42,066 bases of DNA, from assembly GCA_019416935.1 (NCBI GenBank), contig DXWI01000019.1:442-42507 (forward strand), in the 5' to 3' direction. A program made the translations under genes and the position numbers. Positions 40,304 through 42,066 of the stretch are shown one piece after another. Source of the DNA: Clostridiales bacterium (GTDB taxonomy: Bacteria; Bacillota; Clostridia; Christensenellales; CAG-138). How positions within the stretch are numbered: the stretch's first letter is position 1; each line of letters starts with the position of its first letter. The notes beneath the pieces are model-generated. The model was given only the letters and a program-made list of their open reading frames with translations, ran no database searches and was not told the DNA's origin.

Positions 40304-41030
40304 GCTGGTTCCTCCTTAAGAATGAAGTACATATGGCTCGTTCCGCCAAAGCCTGCGGGATATGTTTCGCTATTTCATCCGCAAGCGCCATGCATCTGTC
40401 ATCATCTGCTTTGTTCAAAACGATGCTGAACCGCATGCTTGGCTCCACGGCTTTCCTGAGCCCCAATTCATGCATCATGACCGTGGCAGCGTCCTTTGGC
40501 GTAATCACATGATCCACGGTCGTTTGCAAAAGCGCCGCATATCGCTCTGGTCGAAACGCCGTCTGTTCTATGGCATGTCCAATACCATCCAAGCCCGCAA
40601 CCGCTATGACCAGCTCTGTCTCCTTGGGGAGCACCGGTTCATGCGCCGCCGGCGCTTTCAGCGGCAGCCGTTTTGCGCCATCCGCTTCCACCAGCACATA
40701 ATCTGCCAGCCGCATGAGCACTTCCATCGGCATATCACTCGCGCAAAGCTTGCCGGACAGCGCGGGCGACGCAACGCAAATCGGCCGGCCCGGATGCTCC
40801 AAAAAGGCGTGTATCACCGCCGCCTCCGTTGGATTCAGCAAAACCGGCGCCCAATCGGGAACCCATATATGCGTTGTCGTGGTGATTACGACGCGTGCGC
40901 GCGCAGAAAGTTCCTCAGCAAGTGACTGCATCAGTGTTGTCTTGCCGCCTCCGCCAACGATTGCCGTCACCCCGCGCGGCGGATGCAGGGCTGCCGCGAT
41001 GGAACCCGGCGAAACAAATGTGATCTGCAT
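40287..41030 (-). CDS. yqeC: Putative selenium-dependent hydroxylase accessory protein YqeC
   Basis: A 247-residue protein with a P-loop near the N-terminus (VTAIVGGGGKTTLMQSLAEELS), TTTTHIWVPD, CVASPALSGKL and YVLVEADGAKRLPLKAPAAHEPVLPKETELVIAVAGLDGIG. These are typical of YqeC, a nucleotide-binding accessory protein of the selenium-dependent molybdenum hydroxylase system. Start ATG 41030 has AAGGAG 5 nt upstream. It is the first gene of yqeC-yqeB-selD and has a TTGACA promoter overlapped by a perfect inverted repeat. Confidence 0.92.
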   Translation of the reverse strand: MQITFVSPGSIAAALHPPRGVTAIVGGGGKTTLMQSLAEELSARARVVITTTTHIWVPDWAPVLLNPTEAAVIHAFLEHPGRPICVASPALSGKLCASDMPMEVLMRLADYVLVEADGAKRLPLKAPAAHEPVLPKETELVIAVAGLDGIGHAIEQTAFRPERYAALLQTTVDHVITPKDAATVMMHELGLRKAVEPSMRFSIVLNKADDDRCMALADEIAKHIPQALAERAICTSFLRRNQHVGID

Positions 41031-41042
41031 ATGCGCTCCTTC

Positions 41043-41064
41043 GTTATCCTAGCTTTAGGATAAC
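41043..41064. promoter_or_regulatory. Candidate operator, perfect 22-bp inverted repeat (selenium cluster, site 2)
   Basis: GTTATCCTA (41043-41051), a 4-nt centre and TAGGATAAC (41056-41064): a perfect 9-bp inverted repeat. On the minus strand it contains the yqeC -10 (41057-41062) and the expected transcript start, so a bound protein would occlude RNA polymerase. Length and outer bases equal those of site 1. Confidence 0.6.
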
Positions 41065-41085
41065 ACCGGCATTATCGTTTGTCAA
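41057..41085 (-). promoter_or_regulatory. Promoter of yqeC-yqeB-selD
   Basis: TTGACA (41080-41085), a 17-bp spacer ending in TGT and TATCCT (41057-41062) on the minus strand. The leader to the ATG at 41030 is about 20 nt. The -10 lies inside the inverted repeat. The rest of the gap to 41290 shows nothing recognisable. Confidence 0.75.
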
Positions 41086-41290
41086 ACACCGGCGCTGCGC
41101 GAGCGGATACCATCACGACGTGCGCCAGAGCTCTGTCGAAGCGGAAGCTGCCGCCTGTTGTCAGCCGAGGTTTTTTACTGCGGAAAATGCAACAATCGGC
41201 CTGTACCTTCGGCCAAATGCAGGCAAGCGCACCATAGCGCTTTTCTTCCAGATCGGGCGCAGGCAGCTTGAAGGACAGGCGGCGGCAAAA

Positions 41291-41907
41291 TTACGGTTCC
41301 AGCATCAGCACGCCAGCGCAGAACGAGTGCTCTTCAAAGCGCAGTTTCGGAAAAAGCAGCTTCCATTCCTCATACACAAAATAGTTCTCATCTTCGTCCC
41401 ATTCCTCACCGGCTTGCTCTCTGCAAGCTTCCAGTTGTGCCCTTGTAGAGAAGGCAATATCTCCGATCAGGATAACCCCGCCCGCATGCAGCAGAGGCAG
41501 CATGGACGCAAGGAGTTCGCGCTTCTTTGCATCGCTCAAGTGATGAAGGGAATAGGTTGCGATCACCAAATCGTACTGTCTGCGCCGCAGCTGTTCACAC
41601 AGGCCGCTGGAAAATCTCCTGCATACAGACATGCGCCGGGCATTTTTGCAGCGGCAATGCGCAGCATCCGCTCGGAAAAATCCTGCCCATAAATTTTGTA
41701 GCCCCGTTCAAACAGTTTTGCTGTCAGCGTTCCTGTGCCGAACCCAATATCCAGAATTGTAGAACAGCCCCTTTGCATTGCGAACTGATAGATACTGTTT
41801 AATATGCTCTTGTAGCCCGCAAACGGATATTCGTTTCGTTCATCGGACAGGCCGACCGACTTATCATAATCGTTTGCCCACAGATCAAACCCCGCATGAT
41901 CCAGCAC
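41291..41907 (-). pseudogene. YrrT-like SAM-dependent methyltransferase, one-base frameshift
   Basis: A class I methyltransferase in two frames. The first part starts at GTG 41907, 8 nt after GGAGG, and gives FDLWANDYDKSVGLSDERNEYPFAGYKSILNSIY, the SAM motif I ILDIGFGTGTLTAKLFERG and IYGQDFSERML, then MPGACLYAGDF. The second frame continues SSGLCEQLRRRQYDLVIATYSLHHLSDAKKRELLASMLPLLHAGGVILIGDIAF... to 41291. One T missing from a TTTT run near 41613-41617 explains the break: 617 bp instead of 618. The WAxxYDxSV start resembles Bacillus YrrT, an uncharacterised methyltransferase beside methionine-salvage genes. It may be a true pseudogene or a sequencing/assembly error; the sequence cannot decide. 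Confidence 0.8.
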
Positions 41908-41974
41908 TGGATTTTCCTCCTGTCGTGAGATGATGCACACCGTGCACAAAATGCCAGTTCTCAACGAAAAGAAA

Positions 41975-42006
41975 AACCTCTCTTGCCTATAGGAACAAAA
42001 GAGGTT
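41975..42006 (-). terminator. Intrinsic terminator of the tRNA-Lys
   Basis: An 11-bp stem (AACCTCTTTTG / CAAGAGAGGTT, one G-U pair) with a 10-nt loop, followed on the minus strand by TTTCTTTT. It lies 6 bp after the tRNA 3' end. The methyltransferase starts 67 bp further on. Confidence 0.85.
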
Positions 42007-42012
42007 CTCCTG

Positions 42013-42066
42013 TGGTACACCCTCAGGGGCTCGAACCCTGGACACCCTGATTAAGAGTCAGGTGCT
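42013..42066 (-). tRNA. tRNA-Lys (anticodon CUU), 3' part; the 5' part lies beyond the window
   Basis: On the minus strand the anticodon arm CCTGA-CTCTTAA-TCAGG gives anticodon CUU at 42053-42055. The variable loop, the T arm CAGGG-TTCGAGC-CCCTG, the 3' acceptor strand AGGGTGT, discriminator A and an encoded CCA (42013-42015) follow. The D arm and 5' acceptor strand are outside the window. Confidence 0.93.

Overview
The window looks like chromosome from a spore-forming, anaerobic, Gram-positive bacterium of the class Clostridia. Four things point that way: the yabP-yabQ-divIC sporulation/division block, the cdaA-ybbR pair, strong AGGAGG-type ribosome binding sites with frequent TTG starts, and a selenium-dependent molybdenum hydroxylase accessory cluster. 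No species can be named from the sequence alone.

Layout. 1-3060 is an accessory, decaying stretch. It holds the start of a Cys-rich repetitive surface protein that runs off the left edge, a small serine recombinase broken by two in-frame TAG codons, a small helix-turn-helix protein, and a Cro/CI-type regulator split by a frameshift and closed by a strong terminator. 3212-8601 carries a HAD phosphatase, proA, a BofC-like secreted protein, a large multi-pass membrane protein on the + strand and a DUF2461 gene. 8598-12583 is a compact minus-strand operon tyrS - yigZ - membrane surface protein - DUF2461. 12784-14904 holds rpmE and a rho whose product has a long Tyr/Gln/Gly-rich disordered insert. 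15174-16991 is the + strand block yabP-yabQ-divIC-ppx/gppA. 17230-20710 is a response regulator - histidine kinase - HtrA operon, followed in map order by mutS2, an MscS channel and two paralogous membrane-anchored PQQ-type beta-propeller proteins. 27986-32104 has an FAD oxidoreductase and the c-di-AMP cyclase cdaA with ybbR. 32304-35587 has glutamine-dependent NAD synthetase, a small zinc-ribbon protein and a TIM44-domain membrane protein.

35666-41030 is a selenium gene neighbourhood. A YedE-type transporter, a TusA-like protein and a DUF3343 protein form one minus-strand operon. A class V cysteine desulfurase is divergent from them. yqeC-yqeB-selD form a second minus-strand operon converging on the desulfurase. 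Known family roles suggest uptake and trafficking of reduced selenium or sulfur, release of Se/S from cysteine or selenocysteine, synthesis of selenophosphate by SelD, and insertion or maturation of a labile Se cofactor in molybdenum hydroxylases by YqeB/YqeC. selA, selB and the hydroxylases themselves are not in the window. The most notable unexplained signal is a 22-bp inverted repeat of identical length and similar sequence in both control regions of this cluster, overlapping promoter elements in each. It looks like the operator of a shared, unidentified regulator.

The right end has a YrrT-like methyltransferase gene with a one-base frameshift and the 3' part of a tRNA-Lys(CUU) with its terminator. 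Three genes in the window are frame-disrupted; whether each is real decay or a sequencing/assembly error cannot be settled here.
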